6,058 bases of DNA from JBQCHF01 sp051953655. GTDB taxonomy: Bacteria > Actinomycetota > Actinomycetes > Motilibacterales > Motilibacteraceae. The position numbers were made by a program, and so were the translations under genes. Shown piece by piece: positions 5,045 to 6,058 of the stretch (positions are counted from its first letter, which is position 1; the number at the start of each line of letters is the position of its first letter). The notes beneath the pieces are model-generated. The model was not told the DNA's origin. It made no database searches and saw only the letters and a list, made by a program, of their open reading frames with translations. The DNA lies in NCBI GenBank assembly GCA_051953655.1, contig JBQCIO010000176.1, positions 1-6,058 of the forward strand, in the 5' to 3' direction.

Positions 5045-6058
5045 ATGCCAGAGGACGTTGCCGGGCCGCCGCAGCAGGCGCTCACCTGCGCGCTGGCCGC
5101 GGTGCAGGAGGCGGTCGCGCGGGCGGTCGCGGCGCCGGTGTGGCAGCTGGACTCCGGGCAGCTCGGCCCGTCGCTGCAGCTGGTGGTGTCGCTCGAGAAC
5201 AAGCTCGCCGCGCTGCGCCTTTCGCTGGTCAAGGAGGCCGACGATCGCTCGGTGGCTGACGCGGTGCACGCGCGCACCACCCCGTTCTGGCTGGCGCAGC
5301 TGCTGACGATCGACCACGTCGACGCGGCCAAGCAGGTCCGCCTGGCCCGGGAGGGCAGCGACCAGGTGCTGGCCGCGATCGCGGACGGGTCGGTGTGCGA
5401 GACCAAGGCGCTGGCGATCGTGGACGGGCTGCGGCTGATCAAGCGGATCGGCTCGGCCACGGTAGAGGAGGTCGAGCAGGGCGAGGAGTTCCTGCTGGAC
5501 TGGGCGCCCCGGCTGACCCGCAAGCACCTCGCCGTAGCGGCGGCGAAGATCGCCGACGTCCTGGACCCCGACCGAGGCAGGAAGCTCGACGAGGACGAGA
5601 AGCTCGCCCACTCGCTGCGCGAGGTCGCCATCACCCCGGATGTGGCCACCGACGGCGCCATGTACCGGATCTCGGGGCGCCTGACCAAGGAGACCGCGTC
5701 CCTGCTGATGACCACCCTGGACGCGGTGATGCGGAACGACGCCGAGAACGACGAGGAGTCCGCGCTGCCCCGCTCGGCACGCCGGACCCTGCCGCAACGC
5801 CGCGCCGACGCCCTCGCCACCCTGGTCCGGTTGGCGACCGATCACGACGACCTGCCGTTGCGGCACGGAGAACCCGTCCAAGCGCTCATCACCATGCCGC
5901 TGCAGACGCTGGAGTCCCGCACCTCGGCGGGCCGCCCCGTGGACGCCCAGGGCCGGCCGCCCCCCCGCAACCCGACCCGGCACAACCCACACCCCGACCC
6001 CCACCCACCCCCAACCCACCACCCCCAGGGCGAACACCCCCAACACATACCCCCCCGC
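5045..6058 (+). CDS. DUF222 / 13E12-repeat family protein, N-terminal part (cut by window edge)
   Basis: The frame from ATG 5045 is open for 338 codons to the window end. It belongs to the DUF222 family (13E12 or REP13E12 repeat proteins), which is multicopy in many actinobacteria and usually ends in an HNH nuclease domain; that end is outside the window, so nuclease activity cannot be judged. Family features seen: LENKLAALRLSLVKEAD (about 51-67), TTPFWLAQLL (78-87), AKQVRLA, a long helical stretch with WAPRLTRKHL, MYRISGRLTKETASLLMTTLDAVM (about 206-229) and RTLPQRRADALATLVRLA (about 247-264). Known members lack an assigned cellular role; in Mycobacterium tuberculosis such repeats serve as attachment sites for prophage phiRv1. 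From about residue 305 the protein becomes half Pro and His and no longer resembles the family, which may be a linker or poor sequence. It has its own leaderless promoter. Confidence 0.9.
   Translation, partial: MPEDVAGPPQQALTCALAAVQEAVARAVAAPVWQLDSGQLGPSLQLVVSLENKLAALRLSLVKEADDRSVADAVHARTTPFWLAQLLTIDHVDAAKQVRLAREGSDQVLAAIADGSVCETKALAIVDGLRLIKRIGSATVEEVEQGEEFLLDWAPRLTRKHLAVAAAKIADVLDPDRGRKLDEDEKLAHSLREVAITPDVATDGAMYRISGRLTKETASLLMTTLDAVMRNDAENDEESALPRSARRTLPQRRADALATLVRLATDHDDLPLRHGEPVQALITMPLQTLESRTSAGRPVDAQGRPPPRNPTRHNPHPDPHPPPTHHPQGEHPQHIPPR
5961..6058. other. C/A-rich low-complexity end of the window
   Basis: From 5981 on, 71 of 78 bases are C or A on this strand, with 50 C, 21 A, 6 G and a single T. 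Several C-runs of five or more occur, including one at 5960-5966. This breaks sharply from the balanced G/C of the preceding kilobase, though the DUF222 frame stays open through it, encoding 14 Pro and 7 His among the last 34 residues. Either a genuine Pro/His linker before the HNH domain or degraded sequence at a contig end would explain it. Confidence 0.7.

Noticed and set aside
5006..6046. Minus-strand open frame of 346 codons opposite the DUF222 gene
   Set aside because: Shadow of a GC-rich gene; the plus strand gives a clear DUF222 protein and the minus frame shows only low-complexity Gly/Val/Arg/Gln sequence.
5045..6058. DUF222 gene as part of an integrated phage or mobile element
   Set aside because: 13E12-type repeats can host phage attachment, but no integrase, phage gene, target duplication or terminal inverted repeat is seen in the window.

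Overview
The window is a high-GC (roughly 72%) stretch from an actinobacterium. Codon use, the RecC type and the DUF222 protein would fit the Geodermatophilaceae (Blastococcus, Modestobacter or Geodermatophilus-like), but this placement comes from recognition of protein style, not from a search. Both ends cut through a gene. The right end lies in a member of a multicopy repeat family, so the window may be a whole short contig that broke at a repeat.

Layout: (1) 1-2574, minus strand: the N-terminal 858 codons of recC (RecBCD gamma subunit), uninterrupted and starting at a TTG codon; the C-terminus, and probably recB and recD, lie beyond the left edge. (2) 2575-2809: a divergent intergenic region with an AT-rich island likely to hold promoters, a small palindrome and a strong GC hairpin. 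(3) 2810-3712, plus strand: a secreted protein with an AMIN-like domain followed by a GerMN domain, and a hairpin just after its stop. (4) 3713-3897: a regulatory stretch with two more inverted repeats, one of them a perfect GTTTGC-GCT-GCAAAC dyad overlapping a promoter-like sequence. (5) 3898-4931, plus strand: a two-gene operon with an ATGA overlap, encoding a six-helix membrane protein and a small winged-helix regulator. (6) 4932-5044: a short intergenic region with what looks like a leaderless promoter. (7) 5045-6058, plus strand: the N-terminal 338 codons of a DUF222 (13E12-repeat type) protein, ending in an abnormal C/A-rich, His/Pro-rich tail.

How the genes relate: recC belongs to recombinational double-strand break repair. 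The AMIN-like/GerMN protein acts outside the membrane and shares only the intergenic region with recC. The membrane protein and winged-helix regulator form one translationally coupled unit, probably autoregulated through the dyad in front of it; what it senses or controls is unknown. The DUF222 gene is a separate transcription unit. I see no CRISPR array, tRNA, rRNA, insertion sequence or prophage core. The points most worth a second look are the coupled membrane/regulator pair with its candidate operator and the composition break at the right end.
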